Shown: positions 1 to 12,132 of the stretch, in pieces
How the letters are laid out: the number at the start of each line of letters is the position of its first letter
Position numbering within the stretch: the first letter of the stretch is position 1
Origin: Microbotryomycetes sp. JL201
Lineage: Eukaryota; Basidiomycota; Microbotryomycetes
Length of the DNA: 64,000 nucleotides
Direction of reading: 5' to 3'
Assembly (NCBI GenBank): GCA_033819885.1
Contig: JAQYUZ010000018.1
Span: 62,001-126,000, forward strand
The notes under the pieces: model-generated
What the model was told of the DNA's origin: nothing
Seen by the model: the letters and a program-made list of their open reading frames with translations, nothing else
Database searches by the model: none
Translations under genes and position numbers: made by a program

Positions 1-187
1 GTGTCCCATCTTCTGGTGGTTCGGCCGAGCCGACAAAGCTGCAAACGCTCACGTGGTCGAGGAATCCGATACCCGTCTTGACGTTGATCTGTTGCTTTGC
101 GCCTGTCTGGACGTCGAGCGTGATAGTGCACGAGATGTTTGTTTCTTGCGTCTTGCGCGTGACCGTCGCCGTGCGAATGTCTGCCAT
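1..187 (-). CDS. HIS3: Imidazoleglycerol-phosphate dehydratase, N-terminal exon (partial)
   Basis: Catalyses the dehydration of imidazole glycerol phosphate in histidine biosynthesis (cytosol). The first exon, 187 down to 53, encodes 45 residues beginning MADIRTATVTRKTQETNI and ending GIGFLDH, the conserved opening of the family, where the next residues normally read MFHALAKHGG. Directly after GFLDH comes a GTGAGC donor (52-51), so the intron is at a typical place and the rest of the gene lies beyond the left edge. It is divergent from the gene starting at 449, with 261 bp between start codons. Identification rests on a short but highly conserved stretch. Confidence 0.9.
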   Translation of the reverse strand, partial: MADIRTATVTRKTQETNISCTITLDVQTGAKQQINVKTGIGFLDHVSVCSFVGSAEPPEDGT

Positions 188-448
188 GGTTGCAGGACTG
201 GCAATATCACTCAAATGTAGCGCTGTATCGACTGAGCAGCACTGTATGTCCACGGAGTGGGATCTGGAAAAAACGGCGCTTGAAGTAAAGGTGTGAGCGT
301 TTCGCGTTCGCGCGCGCTCGGCGCTTCGTTTGACTCTTGCAACGGCGGCACTGTTTCTCGAGGCGTCAGCGCCGAGTGATCCCGCATCCAGATCTAGTGA
401 TTCGTCCGTTTCGGAAAAGCACACGTAGAGCAAGACGCAAAATAAGCG

Positions 449-1266
449 ATGACGTCGATGCCGCCAGACTCGACGCTCAGGCGCGCCCTTCATCGCTACA
501 CCTACGCCCTCGACCTGAGATCACGAGAGACCAAACGATCAAAAGACGTTGCCGCATTGGACAAGTGGTACCGCACCACGTTCACACACAAGGTCGCTCA
601 AACCAAGCAACTCTCCTCGGACGATTTGACAAAACTGGTCGAATGGAAATTGGCTGTGCGGCACCATCCATTCAAAATTTTTGTCTCATATCGAATGCTA
701 ATGCCTGGAATCTACAGAGGGGCAAGTGGCGACCTCGCCTCGAACAACTGGCCGCCTCGAACCCAGATTCTGTCGTCCAGTCCGTCACATCGCAAGCAAT
801 CACCACATTGTCCAAGCCATCCGACGAAAGCTCTTCGCCAAGCCTCACTACGACGCTCGAGGCCATTCAACAGTTGTCGACGTTGAAAGGTATCGGCCCA
901 GCGACAGCGTCTGCCATCTCGGCCGCTGTCAGCCCAGACTCGATACCGTTTATGAGTGACGAATTGATGCACGCTTGCTTTGGAAAACAAACCAAAATCG
1001 ACTACACGTCAAAGGCGTACGAAAAGCTCGTCAAAGCCGTCAACGACAAGATTCACAACAAGCAGTGGACCGCCAGAGAGCTAGAGCAAGCCTGCTGGGC
1101 GAACGATGTACTCGAACGCAATGGAGAATCCAATCGTCATCAAGCCGATCAGCGAGAGACTGAGACAGAACAAACGGTGACAAAGACTAGCAGCAGCTCA
1201 GACACGAAACGGCCAGCGCCGACGACGGACGAGACGAAACGATCTCAAAAACGCACGAAAAAGTGA
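449..1266 (+). CDS. Conserved hypothetical protein with a helix-hairpin-helix motif
   Basis: Two exons, 449-655 and 718-1266, give 251 residues; the 62-base intron has GTGCGG and ACAG ends and a CTAAT branch site. Splicing joins VEWKLA to RGKWRPRL, a continuous block that I recognise as common to an uncharacterised eukaryotic family. Near residues 125-145 is LKGIGPATASAISA, a classic helix-hairpin-helix of the kind that binds DNA backbone non-specifically in DNA glycosylases and RuvA. The C-terminal 45 residues are charged, rich in K, T and S, and end in a basic KRSQKRTKK that could be a nuclear signal. No catalytic glycosylase Lys/Asp arrangement is evident, so a nuclear DNA-binding role is only inferred. 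Confidence 0.8.
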
Positions 1267-1321
1267 TCAAACTTGATCTCGTTACACATCCGGCGAGGTG
1301 GGAATATGCGATGGCCTTACT

Positions 1322-3570
1322 CTAGAATCCAGCTACGACCCTTCTCAACCCCGGTACGGCGTCCAATTGCTCTTCCAGCAAGCCAGTCTCGATCGTGTTG
1401 ACGCCACCTTTGATCCAAGCCTGACGACTCAGGGGTCTCACACTCATTTCTGACCAACTTCGCAACAGCTGTTCGACTTGATGTTCTGGCAATGACGAGC
1501 CTGTCGTAGACGGGTCGGATGACGGACACAATACGAGAACCCAAACTGCATCATATCCTCCAGCTAAAGTCCGGCAAGTGTAGAGTCGTGTCAAATTCGA
1601 TACATGTCCCTGCCTGGAGACAAAGACGCACCACCCGGAACTCCAGCGCCAATTACGCCAGGCAAAGCCGCACAAGCATCGAGCAATCGAGTTTGCTCCG
1701 GAGGTTCGATCGGCACGCCAGAAGACTCGCCCATTCGCCTCATCAAATTTCGCATGTCCTGCAATCCGAATTCAGTTTTCGCGCTCAGAGAAAGTTGCCC
1801 TTCAACAGAAGCGTCGTGACCAACGCACTTTGATGTATTTGACAGAGTGCTCGAAAGGCAACGGCGAATTCCACTGCAAGCGGTTGTCAATGACATGGGA
1901 TGCGCAAACTCGAAAAGCGTCTGGGCATTGGTTTACTCACTTCGTTTGACGTGCGCGTTGACAGGGCTTGAATACTGTCGTTGTACGCTTGAGGACCTTC
2001 CTTTTCCGCTCTCGACAAGCTCGCAAAGGATTCAGCTAGATCAGCGTTGACTTTTCTCAACTCGTTCCATAGTTCATCAGCTGCTCGTCATCAGCCCGTT
2101 ACCATCCAAACAAAAGTCCAGCGACGAAGAAGAGTTCTTGTCAGAGGTCGCCTTCACAAGCTCCGAGACTGTACAAACACATTTGCTGACCTTGTTGAGA
2201 TTGTTGACGTTTCCAACTGAGCACTTTGCCGACCATGCTTGGTGTATTTGATCCAGCGTCGACGTCTGCCAAGATCAGCATTGTCTTTGGAGGTAACGCA
2301 AAAGGTGATACGAGCGCTGCCGTCGATTTCTTTGTCCAAAGCGGGTTCATCATTGGCGACAAGACCTTCAGCAATCCTGCGCTGGTCGTCTTTGGTTCCG
2401 CCGTGCGAGATAGCAAAGTAGCAGATCAGCGACGTCTTTTTCCCCCTGCATTTCTGTCGTTGTGTTGTTGTTTTTTTCTTGGGAATAATTTCACGGATGG
2501 CGCGCTCACCTTTGAAGCAGCATCTTTGTCTTCTAGCAATCCACCCAAACAATCGACGGCAAACCTTCTGTAAACGTGCGATCCGTAGACGGCCGCACTG
2601 ACGTCGAACCCGCTACCGACTTTGCCTTGAGCCAGACTGTGAACATATTGACTCAGGTTGTGAATCAAGCTCAGGGTGTCCTTGTCTGGTACGTCGAAAT
2701 TTTGCGGATGTGGGAACAAGGCCGGAGGTGGTGGTGACGAACTCAGAATCGTAGGCTCAGTAGGGCTGGTCACGTTGAACGTCGTCGCGTTCTTTGCATC
2801 ATTTTGTGTTGAGGATGCAGCAGGTTGAATAGAGATTGGTTCAACGGAGTTTGAGACGGGCTCGGCCGAGCGAGACGCCTTGTCCCAATGGAGCAACAAT
2901 GCTCCGCACAATGACGTGACCATGGCTGCAGACGAGCCAAGACCCGTCTTGTGAACATCCTTTATTTTGACTCCTAGATGCGCAAACGATTCATGCTGAT
3001 CGGTCTAAAAGCAGAGTAAAGCCGAGTCAGCCTTGCGAACAGTGTGGCGTCCAAGCCAAGCGCGAGCACTTGCCTGTCTCGATTGCGAGTAAAAGTCATT
3101 GGCGCCAACAATTGTGACGACGAGGTCCGAGAATCTTGTTTGCGATGACAGAGCTGTGGCCAGCAGCAGGGTTGACTGAACTGCCAATTGGACAAATGGG
3201 TTGCGAGGCGCTCTACGTTTGCGGAACATTTACCGTACGACATTAGCAGAGCTCGAGCTTGACAATTGAAACGCTTGTGAGCATCTTGACACGCTCACCC
3301 GTTTGATGCATCTTGCACGACGGTCCACTCGCCCGTCTCGCCGCCCTTTGCGGCCTCGTACACCCATTCGCCGTCCACAAATTGGGGACTCTTGACGGTC
3401 ACGCTGAATTGGGATTGGCTGCGTGCGTCTATGTCGAGCGGCATCGACTGGACGACCGTGTAGAAGCGCGATGGCGTCGACACCACAAAACCTTGGTGGT
3501 CTGCGCTGAGCACGAGGTACCCGCCAGCGAGGAGCACTTTGCCAGGACATGACACGACCGTGCAATCCAT
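1322..3570 (-). CDS. ERG8: Phosphomevalonate kinase (GHMP kinase family)
   Basis: Phosphorylates phosphomevalonate in the mevalonate pathway feeding sterols and isoprenoids. Eight exons (3570-3299, 3212-3070, 2973-2510, 2389-2191, 2080-1941, 1873-1829, 1758-1635, 1563-1322) sum to 1629 bases, 542 residues, all GT-AG. The protein opens [21 protein letters not shown]-like, typical of fungal enzymes. The GHMP ATP-binding loop is [14 protein letters not shown], then [15 protein letters not shown] and [20 protein letters not shown], and the C-terminal GHMP motif [15 protein letters not shown] appears only after removing the 71-base intron 1564-1634. An upstream in-frame ATG at 3657 is possible, but the family begins at 3570. 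A serine/proline-rich insert of about 60 residues follows the ATP loop in exon 3. Confidence 0.95.
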
Positions 3571-3755
3571 CGTCGGCTGCCGCGTCAGTGTTGGGGACAA
3601 GTCTGAGCGCATGTTCGGGTCTGAGCTCGCCTCGTTTGTCTCGCGGCACGTGACCACTTCTCCCTCGAAAGGTTTTTCTGATATTCGTTACAAGCATGGT
3701 AAAGAGCATCACAGGAGAAAGAGGGAGAGAGGTAAATACTTTTCGTAACACGGCC

Positions 3756-4346
3756 TCATGACTGCATCTGATCGCGCTTGGACAGCTCGTTCCTAGAAAG
3801 ACACATCCGTCGGTGGGTGCAGAGAGGGCACGGACAAGAATGAAAGAGTACGCAGCCCATGGTCAGTGTCACATCTTTTGCTCACGCAAACACCGCCTGG
3901 AGGTGATACATCGCGCGCGCCGAGTCTCACCTTAGTTGTACGCTAAAGTCATCTCCGACATCGTCGTCATCCCAATTGTCTTCCCACAGACTGTCGAGTC
4001 CTTTGCCCGTAGATGATGATGATGACGTTGCAGCGCCGTTAGCCGCTGACGCAGCGCCGGTCGCTTGCGCCGATGTACCAGACTTTTGCAATGTCGCTCC
4101 GAACGTGTCCTTGTCTTCCCAATCTGTTTCCGATAGGGCCATGGAGAGAGGTTTGTCAGATTTGCCCCGAGACAAGGGCGTGAGCGTGCACGGGCGCGTC
4201 ATGTGCGGACCTTCTGCAGCGAATTCCTCAAACTCGTCGTCCTCTTCGAGCGGCAACAGGTGAGGCAAGTCCTTTTTGGACGCCGTTGCAGCAGCAGCGC
4301 CGGTCGGTGCCGCGCTCGTCGACGCTGTTGCGTTCGCAGACGACAT
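3756..4346 (-). CDS. SEM1: 26S proteasome regulatory subunit SEM1/DSS1
   Basis: Small acidic protein of the proteasome lid that also stabilises BRCA2-like and TREX-2 complexes. Three exons (4346-4211, 4123-3931, 3792-3756; 366 bases, 121 residues). Family blocks are LPLEEDDEFEEFAAEDWEDKD near the N-terminus and LWEDNWDDDDVGDDFSVQLR near the end, separated by a Ser/Ala-rich linker of about 35 residues that makes it longer than the usual 70-90. The last exon is only 37 bases and adds NELSKRDQMQS. Intron 1 (4124-4210) is 87 bases, a multiple of three, and has no in-frame stop, so an unspliced message would still be open. An upstream ATG at 4361 could add five residues. Confidence 0.93.
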
Positions 4347-4452
4347 GGCGTGAACAAGAACTGACTGTAGTGTTGGCGACAGGACATGCTGCAGTGACAC
4401 CAGAAACGGCTGTCTCGTCTGCTCAATACATTACTCTAACGCGTATGCAGCG

Positions 4453-4470
4453 TATAAATGCTATATATAC
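4453..4470 (-). promoter_or_regulatory. TATA-like element upstream of SEM1
   Basis: An AT-rich TATAAATGCTATATATA block lies 107-124 bases upstream of the SEM1 start codon in the 163 bp between SEM1 and the 3' end of the pyroglutamyl peptidase gene. Position and composition fit a core promoter for the minus-strand gene, but this is inferred from sequence alone. Confidence 0.4.
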
Positions 4471-4509
4471 AGAAGGGTGTTGTGTTGCCGCGCACGCGAC
4501 GAGCGTATT

Positions 4510-5504
4510 TCATCTCTCGACTCGGTCCAGCCCTCCCTCGTTCACCATGGCCCACAAGATCAATCTTATGGCAGCCGTCAGCTGCTTCACGTCATAAGGC
4601 TCGCCCGGCGCCAATCTGTTTTTGAGCAAGCGTCAAAAGATCCGCTTTAGCCTGCCTACATATCTGAAGAGTCATGTCAAAGTTACTCACGGCGGCACGT
4701 GAATGAATTGAACGGGCGTCGACTGGCTTGATTCGGTTGCCGAGTTGTCGCTTGCGCCACTGTGCTGTGCCCGTATTCTCGACCTTGCGAGGCTGCCAAA
4801 GAGTGTGAATTCGCAGAGGTACAGTCCTGCGTCATCACTGTCTTTGATCTGCGTTACACCGCCATGTGTCTTGCACCAAGCCACTACTTTGTCGACGTTG
4901 ACGTCTGTCCTAATTTCTTGAGCGAACCGCTCAAATTCTGAATCGACAAAGCCTCGTTGTCCGAGAGCGTTTCGAGGTGCGAGCTCGTTGTCGACGTCAG
5001 CCTTGTCGTAACCCAATTTTCTTGCTCTGCGCTCGAGTTTAATTGCGCCACTGAGTCCAACTCCGACGTGCACGACCAAGTCGTACTTGGGCGAATTGGC
5101 TGAATGAATCCGTTTCGTTGCTGCAGATGACGCTTTGTACGTGACAGGTACAAGTTCAGTTGTAATGTGGATCGGTCTAGCGTTGACATTGTCGCATTGT
5201 ACATCATCAAGTCCATCCGTTGCGGAGCCCCCGGTATCGAGTGGCCGAGGCCTCTGTTGGATGGTCGTGCCACCGAGAGGCTCTACGGCGAGCCAGGAGG
5301 GATTCTGCTTGTATGTGTGGAAGGGCTGTACATGGCGCGCGAGGGCGTGCAGTCCGAGTCAGCGCCGCGGTGACGGTGAGTCTCGAGCTCACAGCACGAG
5401 CGGATCGGTAGACTGACGCCAAACCCTGTCACATGGACCCGAAATGGCTCTCGTGACAAAGTGGCAAGATGGCTGGCGGAAGCAGTGGGGTCAAGCGGTG
5501 CCAT
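4510..5504 (-). CDS. Pyroglutamyl-peptidase I (peptidase family C15)
   Basis: Removes N-terminal pyroglutamate from peptides in the cytosol. Three exons (5504-5418, 5325-4691, 4615-4510; 828 bases, 275 residues). Splicing creates VTGFGPFHTYKQNPSW, the family opening VTGFGPF...NPS. LVVHVGVGLSGAIKLERRA follows, then the catalytic cysteine in DAGLYLCEF and the catalytic histidine in VQFIHVPPLAPG, which is joined across the last intron. The protein is longer than bacterial homologues (about 215) because of a linker between the two halves, as in other fungi. The start at MAPLDP leaves a short leader before the domain. Confidence 0.92.
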
Positions 5505-5672
5505 ACGAACCGCCAAGAACAAGAAACGATCAGCGCACGGCTTGGTCTCTTGCCCGATTGCCGTCAAGCGACCGTCGATTTCGACCTTTGCGCCAGCGCC
5601 TTTCCCTCGTAATTACCCGTCAAGCAAAGCTCTGCCTCGCGGACTCTTGACACAGGAGCCCGGCCGGTGAAC
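5505..5672. promoter_or_regulatory. Divergent promoter between pyroglutamyl peptidase and RPB3
   Basis: Only 168 bp separate the two start codons, so both genes must share or overlap their upstream control region. No TATA box is evident. Confidence 0.5.
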
Positions 5673-7333
5673 ATGCAGACGGCTGTCGCGACAGACCTGC
5701 CGCTCGATCCGCCGACGACAACGGACGGGTCAGAACTCAAATTAAAGATAATCAATTTGGACAAAGAGCGATGCCAGTTTGTGCTCGACGGCGTTCACCT
5801 CGCGTACGTCTCTGTCGCTGAGCTCGTGTGCCCGCTAGCTTCCGGCGCGGTCCTTCACAGTCCGACAAGACCATGCACACATGATACGAGTACTGACGTA
5901 TACATCGTTGCTCCTGCGCGCTCGCCCGCAGACTCGCAAACTCGTTGCGGCGGACGGCAATTGCGCGCATCGAGACACTTGCGATTGAACAAGTGCAGAT
6001 TGAAGAAAACACTAGCGTCTTGGCAGACGAGATGTTTGCACATAGGCTTGGCCTTGTCCCACTCCAGTCTCACATGATGGACAAGCGCGTCATCAATTAC
6101 AACAGGGTTAGTCCTCCGCCCGATAGCAGACGTTCAGGACAGCGATTCACTGACATTGGTTGCCATCTTGCGCGCGATTGTGACGAATCGTCGTTAGGAT
6201 TGCGACTGCGACTCTCACTGCGAAAAGTGCTCAATCGTGTTGACGCTCAACGCAAAGTGCACCGAGGATCGAACTATGGAGGTTACCTCAAAGATGCTCC
6301 TGATTGAGGGCGGTGAAGACAGGTACGGCATCGGCAAACCAATCACTCGTAAGTAGCACGCGATCCTGTGTGGTACCACAGTATCCTGACCTTCGCGAAC
6401 GGCAAATCCTGATTCGAAAAAAGTTGGTGACAACGACAATGGCATTCTGTTGTGCAAGCTCGGCAAAGGTCAAGAAGTGAGAATGAGATGTATCGCCGTC
6501 AAGGTCAGCTCCCAGGCTGCATGTGCTGAAAGCTAGCTATGAAACACGTCGCCTGACCTGTGGATTCGCTTGTCGCATCAGGGCCGAGCACTCGAGCATG
6601 CGAAATGGTCACCTTGCGCAGCTGTCGGATTCGAGTACGATCCGTACAACAAGCTAAGGCATACGGATTTGTGGTACGAAGTTGGCACTGATCCGAGAGA
6701 CGAATGGCCGTTGTCCCCAAACGCCCAGGTACGTGTGTTCGAGCTAACTAGCAACTGCTCGCTTTCGAGGCTAGCTGTCCTTGCCTTCGACAAAAACTGA
6801 TCCTCGTGCGTCTGCCGTCAACTTGAATTCTACCCCTTTAGTTTGAGCGTGAACCATCAAGAGACGGTTCAGACCCGTTTGAATATGACGCCAAACCTAC
6901 AAGGTTCTACTTTGACGTCGAAGCCGTCGGTCAACTTCCACCTCAGGTCATTGTCGAAAAAGCCATCGACAACATGATTCTCCAACTTGATTATATCGAA
7001 AAATCAATCGTAGCGATTTCGAACCCAGAGTTGGCTGCATCGACAGTTCAACCTCAAGGGCAAGATTTTGGTGGAGATTTCGGATACGGTGCTGGCACTG
7101 CTACGGCTGGTGGTGGTGGTGGTGGTGGTGGTGGTGGTACAACACCCGGCTATGGCGGACAACAAGGCGTGTCTGCAGTCTCGAACGGATACTATGGAGG
7201 TCGAAGTCCTTACAATGCGGGTGCGACGAGACCAGGCGGTAGCGGTACACCAATGTATGGTGCCAGAAACATGTACGGCGGTGGAAGTTGGCAAAATGGT
7301 GGTGGAGGAAGAGGGGGTTCAAACGGCTACTAG
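5673..7333 (+). CDS. RPB3: RNA polymerase II subunit RPB3
   Basis: Forms the RPB3-RPB11 heterodimer on which Pol II assembles in the nucleus. Six exons (5673-5803, 5932-6106, 6198-6348, 6424-6503, 6582-6728, 6842-7333) total 1176 bases, 391 residues. Landmarks: [21 protein letters not shown], the zinc motif [14 protein letters not shown], and [24 protein letters not shown]. The acceptor of the fourth exon (AAAAAAG at 6417-6423) is pyrimidine-poor but is the only one that keeps frame. The C-terminal 110 residues are an unusual glycine/tyrosine-rich tail containing about ten glycines in a row, encoded by a GGT repeat; most RPB3 tails are short and acidic or unstructured. Confidence 0.95.
7109..7138 (+). 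repeat. GGT trinucleotide repeat coding a polyglycine run in RPB3
   Basis: Ten consecutive GGT units inside the last RPB3 exon. Length is likely to vary between strains because it is a perfect repeat. Confidence 0.9.
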
Positions 7334-7464
7334 ACTCTGTTCTCTCGACATGTTCACAAAAAGGAGGAGAGAGAGAGAGGAAAGAAACAATATGGCAACC
7401 ACTTGTTGTAACACCAACGGGAAAAAGCAGATTGTCTCTTTGCCCGCACGCGTATGCGACGTTT

Positions 7465-7608
7465 CTAATACCTCCAATGTCTGATCTGTTGCTCTTCCTC
7501 GAACCGTTGTTGTACGAGGTTGGCCACTTGTTGGCCCCAAACGACCGATGGATCTTCATCTCCGATCAAACATCTCTTTTCGTGTCTGCGCTCCCGACAG
7601 AGACAAAG

Positions 7609-7641
<33 letters not shown>

Positions 7642-9813
7642 ATCGCAAAGAAGTTTGAAAATCAGCCGATCTATCTTTGCAAGATAAATCACATGGGCTC
7701 GCGCGGGCGCGCGCGCGCGCGAGCGTGTGTATGTGATGACTGACTCGTAAGCTTGTTCTCTGTCAAAGACGACGAGGTTGTTCCACACGATTGGTTTTCG
7801 TTTGTCCCACCTTACGAGACAAGGTCTGCTCGTAACGTGCATCGGGGGACAGACCGCTCTCGCCCTATGTACTTCTTCAAACAAGTACAAGACATCTTCT
7901 TCCGAGATTGGAATTCTCCTGCGTCACGAAAAAGAGAGACCCGGGGAACAAGAGTTGGTACAAGTCAGCCAAGCAAGAAAACCCGGTCTCTGCTTCTCTC
8001 AGCCGTTGAACCAGAACGATGAGAAGAGGAGCGTATTTCGAGACGATGAATAGAGACTTGCGTTTGACCAGTCAACTTGAGTTCCAAGTTTGTCAACTGA
8101 GAGTGCATTTGTTTTGCGAGCTTGAGCCTGTTTTTGACGGGCAAAGGTTCCATTTTAAACTTGCACAGGTCGAGGAGAACATACGTCGCTGCCGCATTGC
8201 CAAACTGTATATCCGAACGAGGCCCGTCAAGCAAGACGTGGCTTGGTCAGAGAAAAGGGCAGAGAAACCGAGGACGAGACTGACCATGGCAGGCAGTGGG
8301 CCAAGCACGGGCAAAATTCTGACCCTAAAGTTTGCGATCGCGCTTAGTTCGTCCACTTTACCCTTTTCAAATTCTTCCTGCGGCAGCGGCAACAAGCCAA
8401 TGTCTTTGCGTGGTTTCTCTGTCGAGTACTGTCAGAGATTTATAGGTTCAGTATGGATGCATGGATTTGCGTCTTTTGGGTAGTACAGAGATCCGGGGTC
8501 ACTTACGACGACTGGCACTCCATGAGAGATGCCTTTGAGTTTGCTGCGGTCAGAGTTGCCGCTCGGTAAGCACGGCCTGGAGGGAATCGTATTCGATCCG
8601 CGTCGCTCACAGCTTTCTTCTGACGACACGAGCCAAGGGATCCTCGAATGTACAGGAAATGTCGCTACATCATGGAAAAAGGTAGACGAGCGTGAGCGGT
8701 CGAATTCCGCATCGGGCCGAATGTAACGCATACTTGTACGCACCTAATCTGTATTGTTGAAGGGTCTGCCTTTGCACCAGCTCCAAAGGAAGAAAATACT
8801 TTGATGCCGTTATTGTGGCAATGCGCAATCAAGTCGACCTGAGTTGGCAGTGCCATGCGTCAGCGATGCAGCACACTGGTAAAGCAGAGTTGTGGTCGTT
8901 TGAGGAATCGACTTGCCTTTGTATCGATGTTGTCTATCGCGTCCACGACGTAATCCGGATTGCCTGGGTTTTGCGCCAACAGTCAGCGGCGATTTTTGGG
9001 GACAAGCGTATGAGCATAACGACAGACCTGACAACAGATCGTCTGCATCCTCTGCCGAGAACAAGGCGACTCTGGCGTCGATTTCAACCCATGGAGCGAT
9101 CTGTGCAAAGTAGTCTGCGCAAGCTGTTACTTTTGGAGTGCCTACTTGGGCCAGAGTCGCCACCGCATGTCGCTGTCCTCGGCAGTGTCGGTCAGAGACG
9201 TATGATGGGTCAAACACTCAGGAGAAATGAACATCGTTCTTACATTGAGCGAGCTCAGCGACACTTGGTCGAAATCAATCAGCCTAATTTTTTTGACGCC
9301 ACTTCTGACGAGCATGGTCGCCGTTGCGCTGCCGACGCCTCCGAGCCCGACGACGATGACAAAACTGTTTCTGATCGTGTTCATCTTGTCTGGACCGAAG
9401 AATGCATGGTTGCGAGCGAGTGCCTCATTGATGATGACGTCGTTCGTTGGTTTTTTGGGTCGTTTGGTCGTCCTCGTCGGCTGCGGCTGCGGCGTTGTCG
9501 TTCGAGTTGGCAGAGTCGATTTGGGTGATGGCAGCTTTGTAAAGTCTACTAGCTCGTCCTCGTCATCGTCGTCATGGCTGTCGTGCACCATGTCTGCTGT
9601 CGTGGCATGATCTTGTCGTGCTCGTGCTCGGCTGTCGAGCTGGTTTCTCAATTGGTTGCGCTTGTGCGTGCGCCGGCCGTGTTGGACGCCAAGCAAGGCG
9701 CCCGTCGTGATGGCGGCAGACGCTATCGCGACGGCGACCAAGTGGCCTGCGGGCGTGTTGAGCTTGTCGTATGCTCGGGCGAACATTGAGCTCGACCCGC
9801 GAGCCGTGCTCAT
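7465..9813 (-). CDS. TCD: tRNA threonylcarbamoyladenosine dehydratase (TCD1/TCD2, E1-like)
   Basis: ATP-dependent cyclisation of t6A37 to ct6A in tRNA; the yeast enzymes sit at the mitochondrial outer membrane. Ten exons (9813-9244, 9172-9028, 8963-8917, 8838-8744, 8664-8611, 8543-8507, 8428-8285, 8204-8062, 7918-7745, 7585-7465) sum to 1530 bases, 509 residues. An N-terminal hydrophobic segment (about residues 15-35, HLVAVAIASAAITTGALLG) fits membrane anchoring. The adenylation domain shows FVIVVGLGGVGSATATMLVRSG and IRLIDFDQVSLSSLNRHA, then YVVDAIDNIDTK, FSSFGAGAKADPS and PVLGPLPAMFGNAAATY. Two introns use GC donors (8916-8915 and 8061-8060); both are needed to keep frame. The last intron carries a 31-base T tract on the coding strand. 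Confidence 0.93.
7609..7639 (-). repeat. 31-base homopolymer A (T on the coding strand) inside the last TCD intron
   Basis: A perfect run of 31 A residues on the plus strand. Read with the gene it is a T31 polypyrimidine tract starting 24 bases upstream of the acceptor dinucleotide of intron 9 (7744-7586). Confidence 0.95.
7698..7725. repeat. Alternating GC tract in the same intron
   Basis: Nearly perfect GC alternation, followed by GTGTGTATGTG, near the 5' end of the last TCD intron. Alternating purine-pyrimidine runs of this kind can adopt Z-DNA. Confidence 0.8.
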
Positions 9814-10051
9814 GCTTGCCAACCGACGTCTGAGCCTCTGCCTTGTCCTTTTCTTTCCTTGCTCGATCAGTAGCGTGGTGTGACGTGGCGTGTTTGCAAG
9901 GCTAACAAGGTACAGAATGCACGAAACGACCAGTACTGACTGCTGCGAAATACCGGATTAGCTCGATTCGTAACTCGAATTTCCGTCCAATTGAACGCCG
10001 CGCGAACGCGGACGCCAGTCCGCGCTTCGCCACCGCACCCCACCGCTCACT
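9814..10051. promoter_or_regulatory. Divergent promoter between TCD and NDUFS7
   Basis: The 238 bp between the two start codons hold no other gene and must contain both promoters. No clear TATA box is seen. Confidence 0.5.
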
Positions 10052-11254
<1,203 letters not shown>

Positions 11255-11599
11255 ATATTAAGCTGGAAAGACGACGACGGTGATGATCGGGACGACAACG
11301 GCGACGATGCGTTGCTTCCGTCTTTTGTAATTTTGGCATTCACAACACGTTTAATCTTTCTAGTCGAGCGAATCCGAGAGAGAAAGAAAGCGATCGTGAC
11401 AAGGATAAGGGCAAGGACGAGTTCTGCGCTCTGTCGGAAACCATTCTGACCCTGTTCGAGCAGTGTGATAGTGAATTCTCTGTGGTCGCTCATCTCCATC
11501 AAAGTCACAACTTGGATCTTTCTTTCTGGCGCGTGAAGAATAGTGGTTACAACATGTATTTGACATTTTTTTTATCCCGACGAATATATTTATAGTCTA
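11255..11599. other. Convergent intergenic region, 345 bp
   Basis: Lies between the 3' ends of NDUFS7 and the seven-helix protein gene. AT-rich stretches near 11560-11600 suit 3' end formation. No coding sequence is supported. Confidence 0.6.
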
Positions 11600-12082
11600 T
11601 CAGATCGACTCGCTTCGTACCTCGCGAGTTGACGTAATGACAACTCCACGGAGGCATCCTCGCGAATTTGATACTGCTTGGTCAATGGCGTTGCCGCACA
11701 CACCGGCTGTCCACTTTGGTGAAGGGCACTGTTCAAATTTGGGTCCGTAACCTGTCGTCAACCTCGCTGTTGAATCTGTTCGAGGCGAGCTTGAATAAGA
11801 ATCTGATGCGTCGGGCGAGCAACTGATCCCGAAAGATGTATCAGGTTTCGTCGGTTGAGCAGCAGCAGCAGCAGGTTCGGACCAAGTTGCCGACGACCAG
11901 TTCCAAGCCAATCGAGGAACGTAACTCAGACTAGACGTGCCCGTCTTTGTCTCTGCCATTTCTCGTTTGTGGCCGACCTCAACTTGTCCGCCACTACGAC
12001 GTGCTCGCTTAAGCCAGCTCGGCAACAGATTCCCAACCCGTTTCTGGGTACCGTCTTGTGATGCAACTTGGCATTGTTGTTG

Positions 12083-12132
<50 letters not shown>

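Noticed and set aside
9142-9528. Long plus-strand frames opposite the TCD and RhoGAP genes
   Set aside because: They mirror well-identified minus-strand coding exons and show no domain of their own.
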